Source: CAIYQJ01 sp963717255
Lineage (GTDB): Bacteria > Chloroflexota > Limnocylindria > Limnocylindrales > CSP1-4
Reading direction: 5' to 3'
Assembly: GCA_963717255.1 (NCBI GenBank)
Contig: CAVQVT010000016.1
Coordinates: forward strand, 1-64,000
Length of the DNA: 64,000 bases
Shown here: piece by piece, positions 45,132 through 53,015 of the stretch
How positions within the stretch are numbered: position 1 is the first letter of the stretch
How the letters are laid out: every line of letters begins with the position of its first letter
Position numbers and translations under genes: made by a program
Notes under the pieces: model-generated
Told to the model about the DNA's origin: nothing
The model's database searches: none
The model's input: only the letters and a program-made list of their open reading frames with translations

Positions 45132-45856
45132 CCCCGACGCGCCCCGCCGCCCGCCAGGGGTTCCGCCCCGTCCCCGACGTCCGGGTGGCGATCGACGGGC
45201 CGGGCTCGAGCGGGAAGTCGAGCGTCGGGATGGCAGCCGCCGGCGCGCTCGGGCTCCGCTTCGTGGACACCGGCCTCCTCTACCGCGCCCTCGCATGGCT
45301 CGCCACGCGCCGCGGCATCGCCCTCGACGACGGACCGGCGGTGGCCGCCCTGGCGCCGGACGTGGAGCTCGCCCCCGACCCCGAGGGGCGTCTCTCGCGC
45401 GTCCGCGTGGACGGGCACGACGTGACGCGATCCGTGCGCGCCGCGGCCGTGGATCGCCTCGTCTCCGAGGTCGCGCGACAGCCGGACGTCCGTACCGCGC
45501 TGGTGACCGTGCAGCGCCGGCTCGCGGCCGAGGCGGGGATCGTCATGGTCGGGCGGGATATCGGCACCGTCGTCCTGCCCGACGCCGACCTGAAGGTCTA
45601 CCTCGACGCATCCGCGGCCGAGCGCGCGCGTCGGCGCGCGGTCGAGCGCGGCCTGGACCCGGACGGCCCGGAGACCGCCGCCATCCGCACGGACCTCGAA
45701 CGCCGCGACGCCGTGGATTCCGGCCGGGCGGTCGCGCCGCTGCGGCCGGCGGACGATGCGGTGGTGCTCGTCACCGACGGGATCTCGTTCGACGCGGTCG
45801 TGGAGCGCGTCGTCGAGCTCGCTCGTGCGCACATCCCCGCGGGGAGGATCGCATGA
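45125..45856 (+). CDS. cmk: cytidylate kinase
   Basis: A 243-residue kinase phosphorylating CMP and dCMP. Seen: the P-loop VAIDGPGSSGKSSVGMAAA (about 21-39), LRFVDTGLLYRALAWLA, VMVGRDIGTVVLPDADLKVYL, and DLERRDAVDSGRAVAPLRPA (the family's R.R...DS.R...PL.....). An N-terminal lead of about 18 residues is extra. ATG 45125 overlaps the amidohydrolase by 7 bases; GTG 45128 is the next codon and would give the usual GTGA overlap. Confidence 0.93.
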   Translation: MVTPTRPAARQGFRPVPDVRVAIDGPGSSGKSSVGMAAAGALGLRFVDTGLLYRALAWLATRRGIALDDGPAVAALAPDVELAPDPEGRLSRVRVDGHDVTRSVRAAAVDRLVSEVARQPDVRTALVTVQRRLAAEAGIVMVGRDIGTVVLPDADLKVYLDASAAERARRRAVERGLDPDGPETAAIRTDLERRDAVDSGRAVAPLRPADDAVVLVTDGISFDAVVERVVELARAHIPAGRIA

Positions 45857-46626
45857 CCCGCCAGAGTGACGACGGCCCCGCCCGGACGCCCGCCGCTTCC
45901 GAGGCCCTGGTTCTGGGTTCGCGCCGGCCGACGCCGTTCGTGCGGGGCTCTCTCCTCGTCGGGCGCACCCTGTACCGGTGCCTCACGCGGGTCGACATCG
46001 GCCCTCTCGAGGGCTTGCCGACCGAGGGGCCGCTCATCATCGCGAGCAACCACCTGAGCAACGCCGACCCGCCGCTCATCGCGTCGTGGCTCACCCCCGC
46101 CATGGGGTGTGCCGTCCACTGGATGGCGAAGCAGGAGGCGCTCGAGTGGCCCGTCGCCGGCGCGTTCCTCAAGGCGAACGGCGCGTTCGGGATCCGCCGC
46201 GGCGCCGCGGACACCGACGCGTTCCGGCTCGCGAAGCGCGTGCTCGACGACGGCCGCGTCCTCGGGACCTTCCCGGAGGGGACGCGCAGCACCACGGGCG
46301 CACTGCAGAAGGCGAAGGAGGGCGTGACGTTCCTCGCGATCCGTACGGGCGCGCCGATCCTCCCGGTGGCCGTGTGGGGCACGGAACGCTTCTGGCCGCG
46401 CGGGAGCACGTTCCTGCACCCGGGCGGGCGCGTCCACCTGCGCGTCGGAGCGCCCTTCGTCCTCGAGCGGCGGACGGTGGACGGGAAACGCGAGGACCTC
46501 GAGGCGGTGACCGACCGGCTCATGGAGCGGATCGCGATCCTCCTGCCGCCGGCGTACCGCGGGGCCTACGCCGACCGGGTTGGGGAGGAGCCCGCGGAGG
46601 GGGGCACGACCGGGCCCGTGGCATGA
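45853..46626 (+). CDS. plsC: 1-acyl-sn-glycerol-3-phosphate acyltransferase (PlsC family)
   Basis: A 257-residue lysophosphatidate acyltransferase-like enzyme making phosphatidic acid. Acyltransferase blocks are clear: NHLSNADPPLIAS (NHxxxxD, block I), ANGAFGIRRGAADTDAFRLA (block II), GTFPEGTRSTTGALQKAKEG (block III) and APILPVAVWGTERFWP (block IV). No strong transmembrane helix is present, so membrane association would be peripheral. ATG 45853 overlaps cmk; cmk-plsC-ispH-der is a common bacterial order. Confidence 0.9.
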   Translation: MTRQSDDGPARTPAASEALVLGSRRPTPFVRGSLLVGRTLYRCLTRVDIGPLEGLPTEGPLIIASNHLSNADPPLIASWLTPAMGCAVHWMAKQEALEWPVAGAFLKANGAFGIRRGAADTDAFRLAKRVLDDGRVLGTFPEGTRSTTGALQKAKEGVTFLAIRTGAPILPVAVWGTERFWPRGSTFLHPGGRVHLRVGAPFVLERRTVDGKREDLEAVTDRLMERIAILLPPAYRGAYADRVGEEPAEGGTTGPVA

Positions 46627-46636
46627 TACGCGGGCC

Positions 46637-47617
46637 ATGGGGACCGTCGAGAGCATCCTGATCGCCCGCCGGACCGGCTTCTGCTACGGCGTTCGCGAGG
46701 CGATCGACCGGGCGAAGGAGTCGGCGGCGACCGGCGCGCTCACGCACACCCTCGGCCAGGTCGTCCACAACGAGGGCGTGGTCGCCCAGCTCCAGGCGGA
46801 GGGGATCCGGACGGTCGACTCCCTCGAGGAGGTCGAGTCCGGCTCGGCCGTCGTCATCCGCGCCCACGGGGCCCGGCCCGAGGTGCTCGCCCGGGCGGAG
46901 GAGCGGGGGCTCGACGTCATCGACGGCACGTGCTCCTGGGTGACCGCGGAGCACCGCCAGCTGGCGCGCCTCGTGGAAGAGGGCTACACGATCGTCCTCC
47001 TCGGCACCCTCCGCCACCCGGAGGTCGTCGGCCTGCTGGGCGTGGCTCCCGACGCGATCGTCGTGGACGATGAGGAGGAGTGGGAGACGATCCCGCGGAA
47101 GAAGCGGATGGCGCTCCTGAGCCAGTCGACCCAGCCGCCGTGGAAGTTCGAGAAGCTCGCCGCGTTCATGGTGAGCCGCGCCCACGAGCTCAAGATCGTG
47201 AACACCGTCTGCCCGGTGACGATCCGCCGGCAGGAGGACACCGTGGAGGCGGCACGAGCCGTGGACTTCATGGTCGTCGTCGGCGGTCGCCACTCCGCGA
47301 ACACCAAGGAGCTCACCCGGCTCTGCGAGATCGTCGGCACCCCGGTCGCCCAGGTCGAGACCGCGGCCGACCTCGTGGACAACGCGGTCTTCGACGGGGC
47401 TCGCTCCGTCGGCATCACGGGCGGGACGTCCACGCCGATCGAGGACCTCGAGGTCGTGGCGCGACGCGTCCTCGAGATCGCCGGGGCGCCGGCCGTGGCG
47501 GGCCGCGAGGCAACGCTGGCGGCCGAGGCGCTCGCCGCCGCCGCCACCACTGCCGGCCGAACGACGTCCCTGCCCCGCCAGAACGGACGCGCCGCCTCGG
47601 CCGCGGCCGCTCGCTGA
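46637..47617 (+). CDS. ispH: 4-hydroxy-3-methylbut-2-enyl diphosphate reductase
   Basis: Iron-sulfur enzyme of 326 residues, last step of the MEP isoprenoid pathway. The three cluster-binding cysteines are in TGFCYGVREAIDRA (about 15), VIDGTCSWVTAEH and IVNTVCPVTIRRQEDT. Substrate-binding HTLGQVVHNEGVV and TGGTSTPIEDLE are also present. The C-terminal 45 residues are an Ala-rich addition. ATG 46637 follows cgggcc and lacks a clear ribosome site. The gene overlaps der by one base (TGATG). Dxs of the same pathway is at 32333. Confidence 0.94.
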   Translation: MGTVESILIARRTGFCYGVREAIDRAKESAATGALTHTLGQVVHNEGVVAQLQAEGIRTVDSLEEVESGSAVVIRAHGARPEVLARAEERGLDVIDGTCSWVTAEHRQLARLVEEGYTIVLLGTLRHPEVVGLLGVAPDAIVVDDEEEWETIPRKKRMALLSQSTQPPWKFEKLAAFMVSRAHELKIVNTVCPVTIRRQEDTVEAARAVDFMVVVGGRHSANTKELTRLCEIVGTPVAQVETAADLVDNAVFDGARSVGITGGTSTPIEDLEVVARRVLEIAGAPAVAGREATLAAEALAAAATTAGRTTSLPRQNGRAASAAAAR

Positions 47618-49290
47618 TGGCCGCGGACCTTCCCGTCGTCGCGATCGTCGGTCGCCCCAACGTCGGCAAGAGCACCCTCTTCAACCGGATCGTCGGCGAG
47701 CGTGCGGCCATCGTCGAGGACCGTGCCCGCACCACGCGGGACCGCCTGTACGGAGACGCCGACTGGGAGGACCGGCGATTCGTCGTCGTCGACACCGGCG
47801 GCCTCGAGGTCGAGCCGGGCGATTCGATCGAGGCGCGCGTCCAGGAGCAGGCGCGCCTGGCCATCGCCGAGGCCGATGTCATCGTCTTCGTGGTGGACGC
47901 CGCCGTCGGGCTCACGCCGGCCGACGCGGAGGCGGCCGAGACGCTGCGGCGATCGTCCGCGCCCGTGCTCGTCGCCGCGAACAAGGCGGACAGCGAGCGC
48001 CGGGAGCTCGACGCGAACGAGTTCTACGCCCTGGGCTGGGCCACGACGCTCCCCATCTCCGCGTTGCACGGCCGCGGCGTCGCCGAGCTCCTCGACGCCA
48101 TCGTCGAGGCTCTCCCGCCGGAATCGGAGGGTGAGCGCGACCGGAAGGCCCGCGAGGCTGCCGCCGAGCTGCGGGCGCGCGACATCGCCGACGGCTTCAT
48201 CGATCCCGCCGACGTCGAGGCGGAGGAGGTCGAGGAGGAGTCCCCGGGGCCGGTCACCATCGCCCTGCTCGGTCGCCCGAACGTCGGCAAGTCGAGCCTC
48301 CTGAACCGCCTCATCGGCGAGGAGCGGACGATCGTCAGCGACATCCCCGGCACGACCCGTGACGCCATCGACACGCGCCTCGCGTACGGGCACGGCGACG
48401 TCGTCCTCATCGACACGGCGGGGATCAGGCGGCGGGGGAAGGTGGCGAGCGCGGCCGCGGCCGAGCGCTACTCCGCGCTGCGGGCGCTGCGGGCGCTCTC
48501 GCGGGCGGACGTCGCGATCCTCCTGATCGACGCGGTCGAGGGGCTCACCGCGCAGGACGCGCACATCGCCGGCTACGTGGTGGACGAGGGGAAGGGCCTC
48601 GTCGTCGCGGTGAACAAGTGGGATGTCGTCGAGGAGAAGACCGACCGCACCTTCGACCGGTACGTGGACTGGATCCGGCGCGAGGCGCCGTTCCTCGACT
48701 TCGCCCCCGTGGTCTCCATCTCTGCACTGACCGGCCAGCGGGCCGACCGGGTGCTCGAGCTCGCCGTGGACGTCTGGGGCGAGCGCCGGCGGCGGGTGCC
48801 CACGGGCGAGCTCAATCGACTCGTGGCGGAGGCCGTGGCGCGGCAGGCGCCGCCGACGGTGCGGAACCGTCGCCCCAAGATCCTCTACGCGACGCAGGCC
48901 GCGGTCGCGCCCCCGACGTTCGTCTTCTTCGCGAAGGACGCCGACAACGTCCACTTCTCCTACCGGCGCTACCTCGAGAACCAGCTCCGCGACGCATACG
49001 GGTTCATCGGGACCCCCCTCCGGCTCGCCTTCCGCGAGCGGCGCCGGGACGAGGCGAAGAACCGCATCCCGCGACCGCGGGGCGTATCGACCGGCGGGAT
49101 GGCGGCGCGCGGGACGAGGGCCGCGGGGCCGGGCACGGCGGGCGCGGGCGGCAAGGCGACCGGGAGGGGGACCGAGGCCTCGAAGAAGCCGCATGCCGGG
49201 GGAGGGAAGGGGACACCCCGTGGCGGCGGCCGGCGCGGCGGCGGGCGGAGCGCTCCTGGCGGTCGCGGCGGCAAGCGGCCCGGCGCCTGA
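47617..49290 (+). CDS. der: ribosome biogenesis GTPase Der (EngA)
   Basis: Tandem-GTPase of 557 residues needed for 50S assembly. G-domain 1: VAIVGRPNVGKSTLFNRIVG, TTRDRLYGD, DTGGLE, NKAD. G-domain 2 (from about 212): ALLGRPNVGKSSLLNRLIGE, GTTRDAIDTRL, DTAGIRRRGKV, NKWD. A KH-like domain follows with RPKILYATQAAVAPPTFVFF and YRRYLENQLRDAYGFIGTPL. Beyond the usual end (about residue 478) is an extra tail of some 75 residues rich in Gly, Arg and Lys. ATG 47617 overlaps ispH by one base. Confidence 0.95.
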   Translation: MAADLPVVAIVGRPNVGKSTLFNRIVGERAAIVEDRARTTRDRLYGDADWEDRRFVVVDTGGLEVEPGDSIEARVQEQARLAIAEADVIVFVVDAAVGLTPADAEAAETLRRSSAPVLVAANKADSERRELDANEFYALGWATTLPISALHGRGVAELLDAIVEALPPESEGERDRKAREAAAELRARDIADGFIDPADVEAEEVEEESPGPVTIALLGRPNVGKSSLLNRLIGEERTIVSDIPGTTRDAIDTRLAYGHGDVVLIDTAGIRRRGKVASAAAAERYSALRALRALSRADVAILLIDAVEGLTAQDAHIAGYVVDEGKGLVVAVNKWDVVEEKTDRTFDRYVDWIRREAPFLDFAPVVSISALTGQRADRVLELAVDVWGERRRRVPTGELNRLVAEAVARQAPPTVRNRRPKILYATQAAVAPPTFVFFAKDADNVHFSYRRYLENQLRDAYGFIGTPLRLAFRERRRDEAKNRIPRPRGVSTGGMAARGTRAAGPGTAGAGGKATGRGTEASKKPHAGGGKGTPRGGGRRGGGRSAPGGRGGKRPGA

Positions 49291-49360
49291 CCGAGCGCCC
49301 CGCGTTGGCGCCGCCAGGGTCGCCGATCAGGCGCCCCGGGGCGCCACGGCCCGGTCCTGC

Positions 49361-49366
49361 TAGAAT
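49361..49366 (+). promoter_or_regulatory. -10 box of tRNA-Pro
   Basis: TAGAAT 8 bases before the tRNA's first base, matching a transcript start at or just before the mature 5' end. Confidence 0.45.
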
Positions 49367-49374
49367 CCGCCGGT

Positions 49375-49448
<74 letters not shown>

Positions 49449-49467
49449 CCACCTACCTGAGCACGAA

Positions 49468-49498
49468 AGAGGCCCTCCGGGCGATCCGGAGGGTCTCT
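49468..49498 (+). terminator. hairpin terminator after tRNA-Pro
   Basis: A 13-pair stem (49468-49480 with 49486-49498, including one G-T pair) around loop GCGAT, 17 bases after the CCA. No long T-run follows on the plus strand; on the minus strand the stem is followed by TTTCGTGCT. The left flank AGCACGAAAGAGGCC recurs at 50297. Confidence 0.6.
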
Positions 49499-49730
49499 CG
49501 ATCCCGGGGCGCCCCGCCGCACTCTCCACCAGACTGAGCGAGGCGGACCCGAGACGCTCCGCGAGTCGCGCGCCATCGGAGCGCCATCTCCGTTCCCGAT
49601 CGCCCGGTGCACGGGCGCACCGCCTTCCTGCTCGCCCTTGCATCTCACGGCCGAGGCCCCACACTGGCGCGACGCGGCCTCGGCCACCGACGGGCTCCCG
49701 TCAACGAGCGATCACGGACCGGAAGTCGCC
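49499..49730. other. intergenic stretch without recognisable gene
   Basis: Between the tRNA terminator and the small secreted-protein gene. Frames here have mixed third positions and no family motifs. I see no repeat or promoter I can support. Confidence 0.4.
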
Positions 49731-49937
49731 ATGCGTCCCATCCATCCCCCGGGGCGCGGCCTGCGCGCCGCCCTCGTCTCCGCGGTCGGCGTCGCCGCCC
49801 TGCTCGCGGCGACCGTCGGCCCTGCGGCGGCGAAGCCGCCCGGTCCGCCGACCCTCCCCGCGGGGCAGGTCGTGAACGAGAGCCTGGTCCTCTCGGTCCA
49901 GATGCCGCCGGGACCGCCGATCGTCCCCGGCGGCTAG
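49731..49937 (+). CDS. small putative secreted protein
   Basis: A 68-residue product: basic start MRPIHPPGRGLRAALV, hydrophobic core SAVGVAALLAATVG and cleavage-type end PAAAK form a signal peptide, leaving about 35 residues, Pro-rich at both ends (KPPGPPTLP and MPPGPPIVPGG). No ribosome site is clear. The composition change towards an export signal is the only argument for the gene. Function unknown. Confidence 0.4.
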   Translation: MRPIHPPGRGLRAALVSAVGVAALLAATVGPAAAKPPGPPTLPAGQVVNESLVLSVQMPPGPPIVPGG

Positions 49938-50305
49938 CGTCGCCTCGCCGTACGAGGATGCCCGTCGGGCGGACCCGGCGCGCATCCTCACGGTGTGGGC
50001 GGTGCGCCGAGGGACCTGCTCGCGAGCCCGCGCGAGAGCCGGACATGGCTGAGGCGGAGGTGGCGCAGGAGCTGGCCCAGGAACCGGCAACGGGAGGACC
50101 CACGTGACCCCGGGGGCAGCGGGTCCGGGGAGCGCGCTGGCGGCCGTGGAGGTAGGGGACGAAGGAGCGGCCCGCAGGACGGACCCCGAATCTGACCGCC
50201 ATGCCACCCTGAGCTGCAGCCTCCGGCCGAGGCTCATCGACGATGTCGAGGAGGACTCCCGGACACGGCTCGGTCGCTGCCTGGGCCACGATCCCAAGCA
50301 CGAAA
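49938..50305. other. gene-poor stretch
   Basis: No frame here has the G/C-ending codon pattern of the neighbours or a recognisable motif on either strand. It may be the remains of decayed sequence next to the tRNA gene. Confidence 0.4.
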
Positions 50306-50335
50306 GAGGCCCCTCAGGGTGTCCGGAGGGGCCTC
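50306..50335 (-). terminator. terminator of the collagen-like gene
   Basis: Perfect 10-pair stem (GAGGCCCCTC 50306-50315 with GAGGGGCCTC 50326-50335), loop of 10. Read on the minus strand it lies about 55 bases after the stop at 50391 and is followed by TTTCGTGCTT. Its plus-strand left flank AGCACGAAAGAGGCC (50297-50311) repeats that at 49460-49474. Confidence 0.65.
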
Positions 50336-50390
50336 ATCCTCGTGTTCCCAGCCGGGTCCCGGACACCGCGCGGCCGAGACCGGGGTCGGG

Positions 50391-51020
50391 TCAGTGCGCC
50401 ACGGAGAACGAGCAGCCTGTGCCCGGGATCGCGACGGCCATCACGACCGCCGTCAGCGCCCCCAGCGGACCGATCGCCGTCATCGTCGCCTGCCCAGTGA
50501 ACGGCGCAGAGTTGGCGAGGCGATTCCCGAGCGTGGTCACGGTGGTGTACGGGCCACCCTGCACGTAGATGTCGGCGCTGTTGAAGTTGCCGAAACCAAG
50601 CTGCGGGACGGGGGCAGCCGGGGTCCCCTTGCACAGCACGTGCACCTGGATGCCATTCGCGTACCACAGGGGCTGGAACGCAAGCGGGTTCGCCTCGGCC
50701 TGAAGGCTGATCACGGTCGTGGCGAGCGACCCGGTGACACCTGCCGGTCCCGTCGGTCCGGTCGGCCCCATCGGACCGGTGGCGCCCGTCGGGCCGGTCG
50801 GGCCCGGGACCCCGACGGTGGACCAGGAGACGAGCCGGCCGCCTCCCGGGAGCTTGCACTGGGCGCTATCGGACAGGCGGACGTTGCCGTAGGCGTCGTA
50901 ACAGGCGTAGAGGGTCGCCGGGTTGCTCGCGGCGAACGTGCCCCCCGCCGCCACGGCGACGAGGGCGAACAGGCCGACCCCGACGGCGAGCGCGCGGAGG
51001 CGTGAACGGGACGCTGGCAT
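50391..51020 (-). CDS. secreted collagen-like repeat protein
   Basis: A 209-residue exported protein. The signal peptide is LRALAVGVGLFALVAVAAGG ending TFAAS (about 8-32). Next is a short domain with LYACYDAYGNVRLSDSAQC (two Cys), a Gly-X-Y stretch GVPGPTGPTGATGPMGPTGP and onward (about 70-97, roughly nine triplets), and a beta-rich C-terminal region of about 110 residues ending TGCSFSVAH. This order recalls short bacterial collagen-like or tail-fibre-like surface proteins. ATG 51020 has GGGAGGAGG upstream on the minus strand. Likely surface-exposed; partner unknown. Confidence 0.7.
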   Translation of the reverse strand: MPASRSRLRALAVGVGLFALVAVAAGGTFAASNPATLYACYDAYGNVRLSDSAQCKLPGGGRLVSWSTVGVPGPTGPTGATGPMGPTGPTGPAGVTGSLATTVISLQAEANPLAFQPLWYANGIQVHVLCKGTPAAPVPQLGFGNFNSADIYVQGGPYTTVTTLGNRLANSAPFTGQATMTAIGPLGALTAVVMAVAIPGTGCSFSVAH

Positions 51021-51250
51021 CGGAATCCTCCTCCCACCGGAGCGCTGCGGCCGTCGATCACGGCCCGTCCGTGCGCCCCGAGGATGTGCGGACTGTGGGG
51101 GGCCGGCGGGGACCCGTCAATGGGGAAGATGACCCGCCAGGTGATCCGCGAGCGACCCGGCTCCCACAGCGTTTCGCCACGCCCCGGCTCCGATGGGGCG
51201 ACCGGGGTGCTCACGACGCGGGCATCCCCCGAGGTGGGCATACTCCCGCC
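51021..51250. other. intergenic region upstream of the collagen-like gene
   Basis: Holds the minus-strand ribosome site (GGGAGGAGG) of the collagen-like gene. I see no convincing further gene and no good promoter match. Confidence 0.35.
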
Positions 51251-51403
51251 ATGGCGGGTCCCGACGAGTCGCCGTGGTCGCGGAGCCGGCCGCGTTCACG
51301 GTCTGCGCATTCGCTCCCCGATGGCTGCCGGGTCGCGGCCCGGCGGCCGGCTCGTCCGGTCGGCCGTTCCGAACGCGAGTCGGACACCGGAGCGGCCGCA
51401 TGA
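51251..51403 (+). CDS. possible 50-residue ORF upstream of the M23 gene
   Basis: ATG 51251 lies 6 bases after CATACT (51239-51244), the spacing seen at other leaderless starts here, and the frame stops at 51401-51403, overlapping the M23 start by ATGA. The predicted product is Arg/Ser/Pro-rich (SPWSRSRPRSRSAH) and not protein-like, so it may only be a translational lead-in. Confidence 0.25.
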   Translation: MAGPDESPWSRSRPRSRSAHSLPDGCRVAARRPARPVGRSERESDTGAAA

Positions 51404-52113
51404 CCATGGCTCCCGCCTCCGGGCTCGACGAGCTCGCCGACGCGCGGATCGTCGAGTTCCCGCTGCGGGGCGAATGGGTCGCCGTCCACTCCCCGGGCAG
51501 CCGCATCCCGAGCCACGGGACGAACGTGCTCGGGCAGCGGTACGCCTTCGACCTCATCCGCTTCGACCCCCGGCCGGGGACCCGCTACCACCCGCAGCGG
51601 GGTCTCCGGGCGCTGCTGCTCGGCACGCGCACCCGTGACAGTCACGGCTGGGGAGAGCCGATCCTTGCGCCGCTTGACGGCGAGGTCGTCGTCGCCAGCG
51701 ATGGCATCGCGGAGCGCGAACGGATCCACCTCGTCCGGGAGCTCGCGCTGGTGCTCTGGAACGGCCTCACCTTCCGCCCGACACCCGAGCGGCTGCGCAC
51801 GGTCGTGGGCAACCACGTGATCCTGCGCCACGGCGCCGTGTACTCCGCGTACGCCCACATGACGACGGGCTCCGTGGCGGTGCGGGTCGGGCAGTCCGTG
51901 CGGGTGGGCGACATGCTGGGTCGCGTGGGCCACACGGGCAACTCGACCGCGCCGCACCTCCACTTCCAGCTGATGGACGGTCCGGACCCGCTCACCGCCC
52001 GCGGGGTGCCGTGCGCCTTCCGGGCGTACGAGGTCGAGCGGGATGACGGCTGGCATCTCGTCGAGCGAGGGGTCCCGATCACGACCGACCGGATCCGGTC
52101 GGTCGTGATCTGA
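51400..52113 (+). CDS. M23-family (LytM-like) metallopeptidase
   Basis: A 237-residue protein. Peptidase elements: SRIPSHGTNVLGQRYAFDLI (first His and Asp, wider spacing than classic HxxxD), EPILAPLDGEVVVASDG, NHVILRHGAVYSAYAHM, VRVGDMLGRVGHTGNSTAPHLHFQLM (the HxH). These motifs give the LytM fold used to cut peptidoglycan peptides. There is no signal peptide or membrane helix, which is odd for a wall enzyme; a missed upstream start or a non-wall substrate are possible. The start may be coupled to the small ORF that overlaps it. Confidence 0.75.
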   Translation: MTMAPASGLDELADARIVEFPLRGEWVAVHSPGSRIPSHGTNVLGQRYAFDLIRFDPRPGTRYHPQRGLRALLLGTRTRDSHGWGEPILAPLDGEVVVASDGIAERERIHLVRELALVLWNGLTFRPTPERLRTVVGNHVILRHGAVYSAYAHMTTGSVAVRVGQSVRVGDMLGRVGHTGNSTAPHLHFQLMDGPDPLTARGVPCAFRAYEVERDDGWHLVERGVPITTDRIRSVVI

Positions 52114-52366
52114 GTCGAGCGACGGGTCGGTGGCTCGCCCCGGGATGGCCCCCGGGTCGTAGCCGCGGCAGCATGCCGCCACAGGGCGGCCACGGTCCAA
52201 CGTCCGCGTCGTGCGTGCCGGTACGCGACCCACCGCGTCGTCCGCGGTCTGGTGGCTGCCGGCCGATCCCACGCATGGCGCTCGCGGCCGCGCTGCGGAC
52301 GACAGCCACGATGGCGGAAGCCCCGGCGCCTGCGCGGACCCGTGGGGACCCGCGCGACCCGACCGC

Positions 52367-52372
52367 TATGCT
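52367..52372 (+). promoter_or_regulatory. -10 box placing a leaderless start at the DUF309 gene
   Basis: TATGCT followed by 6 bases (cggctc) and ATG 52379. Confidence 0.5.
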
Positions 52373-52378
52373 CGGCTC

Positions 52379-52831
52379 ATGGAGAGAGGGCGCCCGATCG
52401 AAGAACCGGCGGCCGTCCTCCAGGGCGGCCGTCTCAAAGCGTACCGGCCGCTGCCGAAGGCCGAACGACTCGCCGCGTTCGATGAAGGGCTCGCGGCGTA
52501 CGACCGCGGCGAGTGGTTCGAGGCCCACGAGCTGCTGGAGCCGGCGTGGATGGGGACCGACGACCTGCCGGAGCGTGAGCTGTGCCAAGGCCTCATCAAG
52601 CTGGCGGCGGGCCACGTCCACTGGGAGCGAGGGAATCCGCGGGGCATGCGGAAGAACCTCGAGGGCGCCCGCTCCCGACTGATGGAGGCGATGGAGGGTG
52701 GCGCGGACGACCGCGGGCTCGACCTTCGCGCCCTGGTCGCCTCGATCGACGACCGGCTGGCGCGGCTCGCCTCGCTCGGTGCAGGCGACGTCGCGGCGGT
52801 CCAGCCGATCGAGATCCCGCGCCGCGCCTGA
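52379..52831 (+). CDS. DUF309-family protein
   Basis: A 150-residue, mostly helical protein. The DUF309 signature is clear: FDEGLAAYDRGEWFEAHELL with EPAW, then LCQGLIKLAAGHVHWERGNP and GMRKNLEGARSRL. The conserved Glu, His and Trp residues suggest a small binding pocket, but no biochemical role is known to me for the family. It is transcribed from its own -10 box, alone, after a 265-base gap following the M23 gene. Confidence 0.8.
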   Translation: MERGRPIEEPAAVLQGGRLKAYRPLPKAERLAAFDEGLAAYDRGEWFEAHELLEPAWMGTDDLPERELCQGLIKLAAGHVHWERGNPRGMRKNLEGARSRLMEAMEGGADDRGLDLRALVASIDDRLARLASLGAGDVAAVQPIEIPRRA

Positions 52832-53015
52832 GGCGGCTCGAGCGCGCGGGCGGCGACGCCACGGCGGGGACGCTGCCCCTTCGCGACGGACGGCCCTGTC
52901 ACCGCCCGGGCACTCGATGACATGCTCGCGACGGCGCGGCGGCGCACCCCCGGTCGGGGGTCGGAGGCCGGGTCGTGGCCCTGGACGAGGCGCCGCGCGG
53001 AGAGGAGGTCCACCC

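Noticed and set aside
49701..50297. A 198-codon minus-strand frame between tRNA-Pro and the collagen-like gene
   Set aside because: Low-complexity Arg/Pro/Ser sequence with no ribosome site or motif, antisense to the small secreted-protein gene.
50104..50568. A 154-codon plus-strand frame in the gene-poor stretch
   Set aside because: Poor third-position pattern, no motif, and it runs through the terminator and into the antisense of the collagen-like gene.
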